Origin: an uncultured Caulobacterales bacterium | GTDB taxonomy: Bacteria > Pseudomonadota > Alphaproteobacteria > Caulobacterales > Maricaulaceae | Length of the DNA: 64,000 bases | Reading direction: 5' to 3' | NCBI GenBank assembly: GCA_938009235.1 | Contig: CALLIK010000001.1 | Coordinates: 49,418-113,417, forward strand | Shown: positions 33,405 to 42,884 of the stretch, in pieces | How the letters are laid out: each line of letters opens with the position of its first letter | Numbering within the stretch: the stretch's first letter is position 1 | Notes under the pieces: model-generated | Database searches by the model: none | Seen by the model: the letters and a program-made list of their open reading frames with translations, nothing else | What the model was told of the DNA's origin: nothing | Translations under genes and position numbers: made by a program

Positions 33405-34821
33405 CAATGACGCGGTCGCTTGCGTCATTTAACAATGTAGCTCCGTCTTTTCCGATAAGGACTAGGTCTTCAAGGTGGGCAGACCCGCCTAAGCCGACAT
33501 CCATGACGGGAAGGTCCACGCTAAGTACCATGCCTTCGACCAACTCTAGATCGTCCTTTGTAAAGGAATGGGATCCTTCGACAGAAGGCTCATCAGTATG
33601 ATGCAAGCCAACACTGTGGGGATTGCAGATGAGATTGGCTTCAGAATTGGTTTTCGAAAAGGCTTTAGTCGCTAAGTTCCCGATGTCGCTATAGCGCATT
33701 CCAGGTTTTAGCTGCGGTAGTAAGTCATCCCATACCTGCGCAATGGCAGATGTTGCGCGTTTGATTTCCCCGGTTGGTTCTCCGACACAAACTGTGCGCC
33801 CATAATCACCGTGGTAATATTGTCCCTGACTGACGCAATCGATCAAGAATGATCGACCTTCCTCAATTTCACCAGGCGCGTTGTCAGGAACTACACCATC
33901 AATAACCATGAAGTCAGGTGTTAAAAAACGATCGACGCATTGGCGGCTAAATTCACGGCGAATATCTTGGAAGGTCGCCCCGTCTCGAGCGATTTTGGCA
34001 GCAGCAAGGCCTGCCTGAGCATTTGCATTGGCAGCGTAACGCATAAGTTCGATTTCGGCCGGGCTTTTCTGCAATCGGATGCGGCGAAGAATTTGTTCAC
34101 CATTGGCGAAACTAACATCAATACCTGCACTACGGATTTGCTCGGTGACCGCTTTGTTATCAATTGCAACGCGTTTAAATTTTCTAGGTAAATCTCGTAG
34201 GGCCTTTAAGAGACTGGTCTCAGCAGTAGCGCCCATTCCACTCGAAAGGCGCATCGTTTCTTTGCGCTTTAATTGCTCCGCATCACTTTGCGGATGAAAG
34301 TCAAATTGATTGGGTAGGAAGCTAGGAAACCCCGGTGCATCCAACTTCTCAGCCATAGACACTTTATTTGCAAAAAGCTTAGCGTCTGCAGGCATTGTGA
34401 AAAGTTTAACCTCAACATCACGTCCTGTTATACCTTCTGTTCCAGCAATGTAGAACTCATATTGACCGACAATTAAAATAGGGGGGTGAAGTCTATCGAG
34501 AGGCAAGATGGCATATGCGGTTTGCTCCATTCCCATCTTTGCTAGTTGCGGGTAGTAATTTGTTAGATAATAGATATTTTCGGGGCGACTACAGACAATG
34601 GCGTCTATATTCTTGGCCTTCATGAGATGACTAGCGCGCTCTCGATTGACTAAAAGCTCTTGTATCAAAGGGGGGGCGTTGAAGCTTGCGGCATTAGACT
34701 TGACGTTGCTGTCGTCAGCTTTTGAGCAGGCGGAGGCGCCAATAGCTAGGCTTCCAGCAAGAACGGAAGTAAGGGCCTGCCTTCGCGAAACTCCCGAAAT
34801 GTCTTTATCGTCCGTTGCCAT
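33397..34821 (-). CDS. Xaa-Pro peptidase-like M24 metalloenzyme, Tat-exported lipoprotein
   Basis: A 474-residue protein. The N-terminus has a twin-arginine motif (SRRQALTS), a hydrophobic core and a lipobox-like GASACSK. A creatinase-N-like domain (about 60-220) precedes the pita-bread M24 domain (about 240-470). Metal ligands can be seen: Asp in FLIDCVS, Asp in HGDYGRT, His in GLHHTDEPS, and Glu in HLEDLVLI. GAGGAAA precedes the ATG. Relatives are prolidases, aminopeptidase P and creatinase, all acting on X-N bonds; an exported version on a catabolic island may act on an imported amide. It runs against the operon. Confidence 0.88.
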   Translation of the reverse strand: MATDDKDISGVSRRQALTSVLAGSLAIGASACSKADDSNVKSNAASFNAPPLIQELLVNRERASHLMKAKNIDAIVCSRPENIYYLTNYYPQLAKMGMEQTAYAILPLDRLHPPILIVGQYEFYIAGTEGITGRDVEVKLFTMPADAKLFANKVSMAEKLDAPGFPSFLPNQFDFHPQSDAEQLKRKETMRLSSGMGATAETSLLKALRDLPRKFKRVAIDNKAVTEQIRSAGIDVSFANGEQILRRIRLQKSPAEIELMRYAANANAQAGLAAAKIARDGATFQDIRREFSRQCVDRFLTPDFMVIDGVVPDNAPGEIEEGRSFLIDCVSQGQYYHGDYGRTVCVGEPTGEIKRATSAIAQVWDDLLPQLKPGMRYSDIGNLATKAFSKTNSEANLICNPHSVGLHHTDEPSVEGSHSFTKDDLELVEGMVLSVDLPVMDVGLGGSAHLEDLVLIGKDGATLLNDASDRVIVV

Positions 34822-35011
34822 TAGCTTTCCTCTAGCTCCGTTGAACGTGTTATTTCAATCACTGTGCCTCGAAAACTCTATCCCGTCATGAAAACCTTGA
34901 GTTTAAAACAAAATATCCGTCAGTCGGGTATTTAGAATTCCTGCTTTGATGCGCCACTAATTTCGGACACATAAGTCTTAGATTTATAGTTTTTTCGAGA
35001 GAGCCTTAAAA

Positions 35012-36025
35012 ATGAATTTTTTTCTACCTAAAACACTAGCCAAAACTCTCTTTTGTGGCACCGCAGTAGCCTTAATGGCCTCTTGTGCCCCTGCACCAGA
35101 AATGGATGTTGAGCTAACGACAGAAGATCTTGATTTATATCAAAGAAAATTAGCTCTACGTCTTAACAATCCCGAGGCACGAACTAACCTCATCGCAAAA
35201 GTTTTTGGCTCAACTGTTGAGACTGAAAGACATGCTTTCCTTAAGTTCCATATATTTGGATATGCAGGGGATGGAAATCTAATTCCGTTCTTCACTATGA
35301 ATAATTATGTTATTCAAAAATGGGCACCTGACGGGGAAGGCAATTTTGAAGTTCAGCATTATGAAGTTGGATATTATTCTAAGTTTGATGAGGTCGAGCC
35401 TCTGAATGAGTGGGAAAATCCGCTTACTGGTGAAGTCGTCGAGCTTCCTCATTTTGTTCTAGGGCCTGTGCCTCGTGCATATGGTCCCGGCATGGGGCAA
35501 AGTTCGGCCAGTTTTGCGCCGGATCCGCTCAATATCACAATGATAGGCGATCGCATATATATCCCAACTTTATCGAAATTTGAGTTTCCAAATTCTCTTA
35601 AGGCAGAGGAGTGGGGGCCTTATTCAAGTGGCCCTGTCACTTTCTGGGACTCTATGTTGGTTTATTCAGCCGATGTAGAGGATGTGTTCGATGATGAGAA
35701 AGACCATGTTGACGCTGAGATGCATATGCAAAATTTTGTGAGCTGGGCGCCCTTTATGAAACTCGGACAATCACCGGGTCGGACCATGGTTAGAGCCTAT
35801 GGTCAGCACATTTCGGGTTTTGAGGCGTTGCCAGCAGATATTCGTGCAAACCTTGAACAGTACACCCCTGAAATTTTTGATCTTGAGTCTTGGACGGGCC
35901 TTCGAATGGACTCTATTGAATTGGCACAGGACCTTGCAGCTCAACGAGCGGCGGGAACACTGGACATAGATCAAGAAGATTATGTGCCTTATCAGGTAAA
36001 AAAGTTCAATGAGTTGGGGGAGTAA
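35012..36025 (+). CDS. DUF1838 family lipoprotein (Sec-type)
   Basis: A 337-residue DUF1838 protein. The signal ends with a lipobox (LMASC) at about residue 24, so it is a Sec lipoprotein, unlike the Tat-type homologue at 8775. Mature segments match the family: NLIAKVFGSTVE, PLNEWENPLTGEVVELP, WGPYSSGPVTFWDSM, FVSWAPFMKLGQSPGRTM. Family function is unknown. It is four bases from the next lipoprotein gene, a serine hydrolase, so the two are probably co-expressed and both face the periplasm. Confidence 0.83.
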   Translation: MNFFLPKTLAKTLFCGTAVALMASCAPAPEMDVELTTEDLDLYQRKLALRLNNPEARTNLIAKVFGSTVETERHAFLKFHIFGYAGDGNLIPFFTMNNYVIQKWAPDGEGNFEVQHYEVGYYSKFDEVEPLNEWENPLTGEVVELPHFVLGPVPRAYGPGMGQSSASFAPDPLNITMIGDRIYIPTLSKFEFPNSLKAEEWGPYSSGPVTFWDSMLVYSADVEDVFDDEKDHVDAEMHMQNFVSWAPFMKLGQSPGRTMVRAYGQHISGFEALPADIRANLEQYTPEIFDLESWTGLRMDSIELAQDLAAQRAAGTLDIDQEDYVPYQVKKFNELGE

Positions 36026-36028
36026 GCC

Positions 36029-37279
36029 TTGCGCAATCTGACAGCTCTTGCTCTGTGCTTGGTTTTAGCTGGATGCGGCGTTGCCAGTGATTCAAAGTCA
36101 AACCGTGACACTCAAATAATTGCAACCACGGGCGTCTTTACGGACATCGAAGAAGCGGCGTATCAAACGCGTTTTGAGAATATGCTAAAGGCGTTTGCGT
36201 CAGGAAAAACGACGACGGATTATGACACAGAGATTATTTTTGGTCACAACTTAAAAGTAAAGCCGTTGCCGCGCAGTGAAACGCAAGATTTATCACCACA
36301 GCTGCTGACGCGGCTCACTGGTTATGCATCTGACTATAATTCAGACAGTTTTATGATTGCCCAGAATGGGCATGTTGTGTCTGAAACATATTTCAATGAT
36401 GTTGATGCAAACACTCTTATGAATGCGAAATCTCTGGCTAAGCCTTTAGGCGTTATTGCAGTTGGACGGGCCATAAAATTGGGTTTTATTCAAAGCTTAG
36501 ACCAGCCCGCTTCAGACTTTATTATCGAGTGGAAAGGTACTGACCGCGAGACAATAAAGATCAAGCAATTGCTGGATATGACGTCAGGCCTTTTACCTCA
36601 AGGTCGTGCTACCACGGCAGAGAATGTTCTCAATAGAGCTTACCTCCATCCTCGCCATGAAGAGGTTATTATCCATGAATACCCTTTGGTGAATGTGCCA
36701 GGTGCTCGGTATGATTATTCAAATGCGAATGCTGAATTAGTCGCCGTCATCATAAAACGCGCAACGTCTCAGACTTATCCTGATTGGCTTGCCAATGAAG
36801 TCCTGTCACCTTTGAGTGCAGAGGGCGGTAAAATATGGATTAATAGAGAGGGCGGGACTGCGCACTCAGGCTGCTGTGTTGGACTGACTAGCGAAACATT
36901 TTTAAAGCTAGGCATGTTAATTTTACAAAAAGGGCAGTGGGACGGTAGGGAAATTCTAAAGCCTGACTTTGTTTCTCAAATGCTAACGCCAACATCACAG
37001 AATAAATATGCAGGCATGGGGATTTATCTCGGAAGAGATTACAAAAAGAACAGAGGTCCTGGCAATCCAAATGAAAAGGGATTCGGTGATACTCTGCACA
37101 GTGAACCATATGTTGACAAAGACATTGCTCTTTTTGACGGTAATGGAAATCAGGTGGTATATATTATGCCGTCGCGAAATATTGTAATTATGCGTCTAGG
37201 GCCACGGCCAAGAAACGAAGCGCCTTGGGACAATGCTTTTATTCCAAATTCAGTTTCTTTGGAGTTAGATCGCCCATAA
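36029..37279 (+). CDS. Beta-lactamase-fold serine hydrolase, lipoprotein
   Basis: A 416-residue class C beta-lactamase/esterase-fold hydrolase. A TTG start is supported by GGGGGAG a few bases upstream. The signal ends in a lipobox (LVLAGC). The catalytic SxxK is in NAKSLAKPLGV and the YxN is in RYDYSNAN. Such proteins act as esterases, amidases or D-peptidases rather than true lactamases. It directly follows a DUF1838 lipoprotein and may cleave an ester or amide in the periplasm before transport. A second member with the same core is fused to an alpha/beta hydrolase at 40935. Confidence 0.87.
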   Translation: MRNLTALALCLVLAGCGVASDSKSNRDTQIIATTGVFTDIEEAAYQTRFENMLKAFASGKTTTDYDTEIIFGHNLKVKPLPRSETQDLSPQLLTRLTGYASDYNSDSFMIAQNGHVVSETYFNDVDANTLMNAKSLAKPLGVIAVGRAIKLGFIQSLDQPASDFIIEWKGTDRETIKIKQLLDMTSGLLPQGRATTAENVLNRAYLHPRHEEVIIHEYPLVNVPGARYDYSNANAELVAVIIKRATSQTYPDWLANEVLSPLSAEGGKIWINREGGTAHSGCCVGLTSETFLKLGMLILQKGQWDGREILKPDFVSQMLTPTSQNKYAGMGIYLGRDYKKNRGPGNPNEKGFGDTLHSEPYVDKDIALFDGNGNQVVYIMPSRNIVIMRLGPRPRNEAPWDNAFIPNSVSLELDRP

Positions 37280-37394
37280 TGCCACTTCCTTTGATGAGGG
37301 GTATTCGAGTTTTCCGCATAGCGGTTATTTTCCATATGATCCGGAATCGTCAGCTCCTCTCACTGTAATGTTTCTTCATAAGAAGGAACGTAGA

Positions 37395-38591
37395 ATGAAC
37401 CCTATTTTGATTGCAGGTGCTGGCCCAGTTGGATGCACTCTCGCGCTTTTTTTAGCTCAAAACGACATACCAGTTATTTTGCTTGAAGCCCAAGATAGTC
37501 TTCCACAGGATTTACGTGCGTCTACATTTCATCCACCTACGTTGGATATGTTGGCCAAACTTGATTTGGTAGAAGACATGCTGTCCGTCGGGCTGAAGGT
37601 TGATAATTATCAATACCGTGATCGTCGAACAAATGAGATAGCTAAATTCGATTTATCCGTATTGGAGGGTGCGACAGGTCATCCTTACCGCTTGCAATGC
37701 GAGCAATATAAAATGACTCAAATTGTAGTCGATAAACTTGAAGCATTTCCTCATGCACAGGTTCGCATGGGCACACGAATGAAGGGTTACAGCGAAGTAG
37801 ATGGTGGCATTGAAGCTTTGGTTCAAAATGCCGATGGCGAAGAGCTGGTAAAATGCGATTACCTTGTTGGATGTGATGGCGCGAACAGTGTCGTCCGTCA
37901 GGCCAGCGGCGTAGAGTTTGAGGGTATGACATATCCAGAGCGTTTTTTAGTTGCGAGTACAACATTTGATTTTGGAGACTATTTCGAAGGCTTATCCATG
38001 GTCAATTACGTGTCTGATCCAGATGAATGGTGCGTGATTTTAAAAACAGCGGGCCTTTGGCGCGTTCTAGTTCCCACGCCGATTGAAGAAGATGATGCGC
38101 GTTTCTTAACAGATGAATTCATCCAGGACCGCCTTCATCGTTTGGCAAAAAATGATGTTGATTTTGATGTACATCACCGCACGCTTTATCGCGTCCATCA
38201 ACGTGTCGCGAAAACATATCAGGCTCGAGATAGAGTGTTGATCGCCGGCGACGCCGCGCATGTAAACAATCCGCTTGGCGGGATGGGTATGAATGGCGGC
38301 GTTCAGGATGCAATCAACTTGGCTGAAAAGTTAGTTCAGATCATAAATAAAGGTGGAGATCGTCAAGATCTACTGGCGCTTTATAGCCGTCAACGCCGAG
38401 GGATATGTACGCAATTTATCCAAGAACATACGATGAAGAATAAAGCCCTAATGGAAGCCACGGACGAAGCAACCCAAGTCAAACGTCAAGCCAAGTTCAT
38501 GAAGGCTTGTTCTGACCCTGTCTTAGCCAGAGCCTTTGTCATGGAAACGTCTATGATCAATTGCGTACGTGACAGCTATCTCATTACCTAA
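37395..38591 (+). CDS. FAD-dependent aromatic/heterocyclic monooxygenase
   Basis: A 398-residue class A flavoprotein hydroxylase. The N-terminal dinucleotide fold is GAGPVGCTLALFLAQ, the DG motif is CDGANSVVR, and the GD motif is AGDAAHVNNPLGGMGMNGG. This layout is shared by p-hydroxybenzoate, MhpA- and 6-hydroxynicotinate-type monooxygenases. AAGGA precedes ATG 37395; the earlier ATG at 37368 adds only a basic leader. It begins a tight series with maleate-isomerase-like, PuuE-like and isochorismatase-like genes, so hydroxylation or ring opening of the ring upstream of amide hydrolysis is likely. Confidence 0.92.
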   Translation: MNPILIAGAGPVGCTLALFLAQNDIPVILLEAQDSLPQDLRASTFHPPTLDMLAKLDLVEDMLSVGLKVDNYQYRDRRTNEIAKFDLSVLEGATGHPYRLQCEQYKMTQIVVDKLEAFPHAQVRMGTRMKGYSEVDGGIEALVQNADGEELVKCDYLVGCDGANSVVRQASGVEFEGMTYPERFLVASTTFDFGDYFEGLSMVNYVSDPDEWCVILKTAGLWRVLVPTPIEEDDARFLTDEFIQDRLHRLAKNDVDFDVHHRTLYRVHQRVAKTYQARDRVLIAGDAAHVNNPLGGMGMNGGVQDAINLAEKLVQIINKGGDRQDLLALYSRQRRGICTQFIQEHTMKNKALMEATDEATQVKRQAKFMKACSDPVLARAFVMETSMINCVRDSYLIT

Positions 38592-38600
38592 GGGACTCGC

Positions 38601-39356
38601 ATGGTAGATACACTCGGATATCGTATGAAGTTCGGCGTTATTGCGCCGTCGACGAATACAAGCGTTGAACCAGAGTTTGCATGGATGCAGCCAGAAGGCG
38701 TTACGAACCACTTCTCGCGTATCGAGACGCCCGACATGGCAGTTACGGATGATGAGAGTTTTGGCGAACTGGTTCGCATCATTAGCGAAAACACAATGGA
38801 CGCCATTGACAGTGTCATGACATGCAGTCCTGGTTACGTGGTAATGGGTATGTCGGCTGAAACTTTCTGGGACGGCAGTGGCCGCGCGGATCGTTTGCAA
38901 AAGGCTTTTGAAGATCGCGCGGGAACAGGCGTTACGATGGGCTCGCAAGCTTGTGATGCGGCGCTCAAAGCCTATTCGGAAGAGAAACCGATTAAATCGA
39001 TTGCTTGCCTCACACCATACATGCCGCTCGGCGATGCGATGGTAAAAAAATATTTTGGGGAAATTGGCTATGACGTGTTGGAAGTTATTGGTTTGAAAAG
39101 CGCCAGCCCGATGTTGATTGCTCATGAGAGTGAAGAGAAAATGATGGCTGCTATCATGGAGCTAAATGAGCTCAACCCTGATGCAATCGTTCAATGCGGC
39201 ACCAACTTAGCCTGCGTGCGAGTTGCTGCTCGTGCAGAGAAATTACTGAATAAGCCGGTGATTGCGATCAATGCGGCTACCTATTGGCATGCGTTACGTG
39301 CAAACAACATAAATGATAAAATGCAGGGCTATGGCCGCTTGCTTTCAGATTGGTAG
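38601..39356 (+). CDS. Asp/Glu racemase superfamily, maleate isomerase/arylmalonate decarboxylase-like
   Basis: A 251-residue two-domain enzyme. The N-terminal loop IAPSTNTSVEPE corresponds to the family's PSxNT segment; VMTCSPGYVVMG holds a cysteine near the first active-site position, and AIVQCGTNLACV holds the second. The C-terminal half repeats the alpha/beta fold (YGRLLSDW end). Maleate cis-trans isomerases, arylmalonate decarboxylases and Asp racemases share this fold. Next to an FAD monooxygenase and an amidase, a maleate-type isomerase is the best guess. AAGGGA precedes the ATG. Confidence 0.8.
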   Translation: MVDTLGYRMKFGVIAPSTNTSVEPEFAWMQPEGVTNHFSRIETPDMAVTDDESFGELVRIISENTMDAIDSVMTCSPGYVVMGMSAETFWDGSGRADRLQKAFEDRAGTGVTMGSQACDAALKAYSEEKPIKSIACLTPYMPLGDAMVKKYFGEIGYDVLEVIGLKSASPMLIAHESEEKMMAAIMELNELNPDAIVQCGTNLACVRVAARAEKLLNKPVIAINAATYWHALRANNINDKMQGYGRLLSDW

Positions 39357-39362
39357 AAAATA

Positions 39363-40286
39363 ATGCTTAACTACGATTATGTGCCGATAAATAAGCGGCA
39401 CCCACTTAAATTTCCGGGCGGCAAACGCGTCGCTTTGATCGTCTCATTCAATCTTGAAACTTGGGATATGACGAAGGATACTGAAGAGCCTTATTATGCG
39501 GGTGGCCCAGCTGTTCTTCCAAATATTTTGCCCGGTAATGTTGCAGATTTTCCAAATTATACGTGGCGTGAATATGGGCAGCGCGTTGGTGTGTTTCGTA
39601 TGTTTGATGCGTTGGATAAGTTTGATGTTAAGCCGTCTTGCACGACCAATGCTGTAACATTTGATCGACGTTATGCGATGATTGAGGCGGCCATGGACCG
39701 CGGGTGCGAAATCGTTGCTCATAATTGGGAGCAGGGCGAGCTGTTGTGGAAGCATGCTTTTGATATTGATGCTGAACGTGACGTTATTAAACGGACGCTG
39801 GAACAATATGAAAAATTTGTCGGCAAGAAAGCAAAGGGATGGTTGTCATCTTCTTTGCGAAGTACAACAAATACGGCACAGATTTTGGCTGAAAACGGCC
39901 TGACGTTTTATTGTGATCTCCTCAATGATGATCAACCTTATCTTCTTCATACCGATGCTGGCCCAATCGTTGCGACGCCGTATTCAAATGAAATAAATGA
40001 TTTCACATTGATTACGCGGCGCGGACATAGCACCTCAGAAGTTGCTGAAATTCTCATAGAAGAACTGCGGGTGCTCTATGAAGAGGGCGCTGAGACGGGT
40101 AGAATTATGAACCTTGGGACACATCCCCACGTCTCTGGCCGCGCTTACCGCATTTCCTATCTGACGAAGTTTTTAGAATATGCAAAGTCGCTTGAAGACA
40201 TATGGTGGTGCACACGTGAAGAGCTTGCGGCGTGGTATTTAGAAAATGCCCAAGATCATTTTGATCAACCAGACCCTAAAGCTTAG
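39363..40286 (+). CDS. PuuE-like polysaccharide-deacetylase-fold hydrolase (1)
   Basis: A 307-residue NodB-fold hydrolase of the PuuE/allantoinase-like branch. FNLETWDM gives the first acidic motif, IVAHNWEQG the His motif, YCDLLNDDQP an Asp-rich loop, and GTHPHVSGRAYR the C-terminal His motif. Members open cyclic amides such as allantoin and cyclic imides rather than removing acetyl groups from polysaccharide. No signal peptide is present, so it is cytosolic. It lies in the same tight operon as a maleate-isomerase-like and an isochorismatase-like gene. Two more PuuE-like genes are at 45998 and 46941. Confidence 0.85.
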   Translation: MLNYDYVPINKRHPLKFPGGKRVALIVSFNLETWDMTKDTEEPYYAGGPAVLPNILPGNVADFPNYTWREYGQRVGVFRMFDALDKFDVKPSCTTNAVTFDRRYAMIEAAMDRGCEIVAHNWEQGELLWKHAFDIDAERDVIKRTLEQYEKFVGKKAKGWLSSSLRSTTNTAQILAENGLTFYCDLLNDDQPYLLHTDAGPIVATPYSNEINDFTLITRRGHSTSEVAEILIEELRVLYEEGAETGRIMNLGTHPHVSGRAYRISYLTKFLEYAKSLEDIWWCTREELAAWYLENAQDHFDQPDPKA

Positions 40287-40295
40287 AGCTGTAAC

Positions 40296-40925
40296 ATGAG
40301 CGCAAGCCAAGATGACAATTATGCGGGCGTTTATGATAATACGCTGGGTTACGGTAAGTCGCCCGCGCTAATATTAATTGATTTTGTTGAGGCTTATTTT
40401 CAGCCAGAGAATGAACTTTACGCTAATCCGCGAGCGGCTTTGGACGAAGCCCTGATGCTGCGCGAAATAGCGCATACCAAGAACATTCCCGTTATTATTA
40501 CTAATGTGGTTTATGATGCCAATGGTCTAACGGGTGGTGTTTTTTTCAAAAAAGCAAAACCTCTTCGCAACTTTTTGCCTGATGCAAAATATAATGGTTG
40601 GCCCAAAGGATTGGAGCCAGGCGCAAAAGATATCCTGCTTAGCAAGCAATACCCAAGTGCATTTTTCGGGACGTCTTTATCCTCGACCTTAACCGCCGCA
40701 GGTATTGATACAGTCATTTTGACGGGCTTGACGACGTCGGGTTGCGTGCGCGCGACTTGCGTTGATGCGTGTTCTTATGGTTTCCGCCCAATTGTTGTAG
40801 AGCAAGCGTGTGGTGATCGGCATGAAGGTCCACATCGAGCAAATTTATTCGATATGAACGCGAAGTATGGCGATGTTGTTTCTGCACAAAATGCGTCAAA
40901 ATATCTCAATGAAATTAAGACATAA
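40296..40925 (+). CDS. Isochorismatase-family cysteine hydrolase (1)
   Basis: A 209-residue cysteine hydrolase. The catalytic Asp is in LILIDFVEAYF, the Lys follows in LLSKQYPSAF, and the nucleophile Cys is in TSGCVRATCVD preceded by VILTGLTT. The group includes N-carbamoylsarcosine amidase, maleamate amidase (NicF), ureidoacrylate amidohydrolase and nicotinamidase. Length and cluster suggest a half-amide or carbamoyl hydrolase after ring opening by the PuuE-like enzyme upstream. A second member is at 47882. Confidence 0.88.
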   Translation: MSASQDDNYAGVYDNTLGYGKSPALILIDFVEAYFQPENELYANPRAALDEALMLREIAHTKNIPVIITNVVYDANGLTGGVFFKKAKPLRNFLPDAKYNGWPKGLEPGAKDILLSKQYPSAFFGTSLSSTLTAAGIDTVILTGLTTSGCVRATCVDACSYGFRPIVVEQACGDRHEGPHRANLFDMNAKYGDVVSAQNASKYLNEIKT

Positions 40926-40934
40926 GAGATTCAC

Positions 40935-42875
40935 GTGAAGAGATGGATCAAACGTATTCTTAAAATCATTGCAGGCTTAGTTGGCGCGCTAATGCTTATT
41001 TCCGCTATTTTTATCGCGATGAATTTTACGCTCATCAAGAACTTGCCAAGCTCTCAAGATGGTGGGTTTGATGCCATGTATATTGAGACCCAAAAGCCGC
41101 TGCAACTTGTTGAAGGTCAAGACAGCCACAGCCTAAGTATTAAACTAGCACCGGAAGATATATTCAATGCCGCGCATGAAAACTGGGTTCAAACGGGCGG
41201 GAAATCTTTGCTGGTTTGGCACAAAGGCGAGCTTGTCTATGAAACCTATGCAGACGGTGTTTCTACAACTGATCGATCAAAATCCTATTCGATGCATAAG
41301 TCTGTTTTGGGCCTCGTTGCTGCAACAATGGAAGTGGATGGAATAATTGATCTGGATGACCCCGTTAGCCAATATGTCGAGGCTTATAAAAAGGGTGGTC
41401 GTGAAAATCTGACTATTCGAAATATGCTCCAACATAAGACTGGCCTCGAGCGTTACTCCTTCACGCCGCCGAGCCTTGATACGCTTAATATGTTGCTCAG
41501 CGATAAGGTTGAGAAAGCTGCGCTGAAAGCAGAAATTGTCGAAAGCGATCCTGTATTTGATTATTCTAATATAGGTTATCAGGTCGCGGGCGCGGCTATC
41601 AGAGTGGCTCTTGAGGAAAAAACGTCACAGACTTATGCGGAATATTTGTCTGAACGCCTTTGGAAACCTGCCGCCGCGCAAGACGCTTATTTATGGTCAG
41701 AAACACCCGACGGAGCGCCCCGCTTTTATGCTGGTCTGCAAGCTGTTCCACGTGATTGGCTGAATATAGGGATTATGATTGCGCAGAATAATGGGGAAGT
41801 TCTGCCAAAATCCGCGATCGACACTGTTCTAACCCCTAGCCAGCCCAATGCAGGTTACGGTCTTGGGGTGTGGCTTGGTTCTCCTAAAGATGGTTTACGC
41901 GAATATGGCCCAAGCACGGATATGAAAGTTCCTAGCGCAATGCCTTTTGCTTTGCCTGACACGGTTTTCTTTGACGGGTTTGGCGGCCAACGCGTTTATA
42001 TTTCCCAAGAGGCGCAGCTTGTGATTGTCCGTATTGGGGATGTTCGGTTTGATTGGGACGATACGGCTTTGCCTAATTTAGTGGCTGAGGCATTGGACTT
42101 GGGCACATCCTACTCTGATATAGATTTAACCTTAAAAGGCGCGAATGATCGAGACGTAAATGTGCGCATGTTGTCTCGTGATCCGGGGTGTTCGGATTGC
42201 AAGCTTGCCATTTTGTCTCACGGGGCATTCGCCAGTGATGCAGACTATGACGCGATTGCAAAACCGCTCGTCGATATGGGGTATCAGGTTGCTATTCCAA
42301 CGCATGCCGATTCAAAATCCCACCCATTTAATGAGAGTTTTGCTCCGAAAGACTTCTCGACCTTGCGTGTGGAAGACCACCAGTTGATTTTAGATCATGT
42401 CGCTAAAACCAATGGATCGGACACGCAGTGGATTGCCTTAGGCCATTCATTCGGCGCCATGATTGCTGCGAACTTTGCGGGTGTTACTGCAGATCCTACA
42501 CTCGTTAAAACGTCTGCGTTAGGCCTGCCTAGCCATACAATCGCTTTATCGCCTCCAAATGCTATTCCATTTGCCTTTCCTGAAAGCGCTATGAAAAACT
42601 TAGAAAGCCCAACACTACTTGTGACGGGGACTACCGATTTAGTGCCGACTATGATCGACGATTGGGAAGACCATCTCGCGCTTTATAAAAACGCGCCTAA
42701 AGGAAAAGTGACTGCGATCGTTTTTGAAAACCAAAACCACTATTTTAACGGCCTCTATGGACGCACGATAGATCGAGTTGGCACTCAAGCTGATGCCGAC
42801 TTTATGGAGCTCTTATCAAACTTCTTAAATGACACGCCGCTCTTAGAAGGGGATACCTATCGTATTCTGCGATAG
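40935..42875 (+). CDS. Fusion of beta-lactamase-fold hydrolase and alpha/beta hydrolase
   Basis: A 646-residue protein starting at GTG 40935. An N-terminal membrane anchor (about residues 8-30) leads to a beta-lactamase-fold domain (about 50-390) with SxxK in SMHKSVLGL and YxN in DYSNIGYQ. A second enzyme follows (about 425-640): KLAILSHGAF strand-loop, the nucleophile elbow GHSFGA, and a late His in NQNHYFNG. Each half retains its own nucleophile, so two hydrolytic activities in one exported or membrane-bound chain are predicted. The operon position between amidases suggests action on an ester or amide. This fusion looks uncommon. Confidence 0.82.
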   Translation: MKRWIKRILKIIAGLVGALMLISAIFIAMNFTLIKNLPSSQDGGFDAMYIETQKPLQLVEGQDSHSLSIKLAPEDIFNAAHENWVQTGGKSLLVWHKGELVYETYADGVSTTDRSKSYSMHKSVLGLVAATMEVDGIIDLDDPVSQYVEAYKKGGRENLTIRNMLQHKTGLERYSFTPPSLDTLNMLLSDKVEKAALKAEIVESDPVFDYSNIGYQVAGAAIRVALEEKTSQTYAEYLSERLWKPAAAQDAYLWSETPDGAPRFYAGLQAVPRDWLNIGIMIAQNNGEVLPKSAIDTVLTPSQPNAGYGLGVWLGSPKDGLREYGPSTDMKVPSAMPFALPDTVFFDGFGGQRVYISQEAQLVIVRIGDVRFDWDDTALPNLVAEALDLGTSYSDIDLTLKGANDRDVNVRMLSRDPGCSDCKLAILSHGAFASDADYDAIAKPLVDMGYQVAIPTHADSKSHPFNESFAPKDFSTLRVEDHQLILDHVAKTNGSDTQWIALGHSFGAMIAANFAGVTADPTLVKTSALGLPSHTIALSPPNAIPFAFPESAMKNLESPTLLVTGTTDLVPTMIDDWEDHLALYKNAPKGKVTAIVFENQNHYFNGLYGRTIDRVGTQADADFMELLSNFLNDTPLLEGDTYRILR

Positions 42876-42884
42876 GTCAATCTC

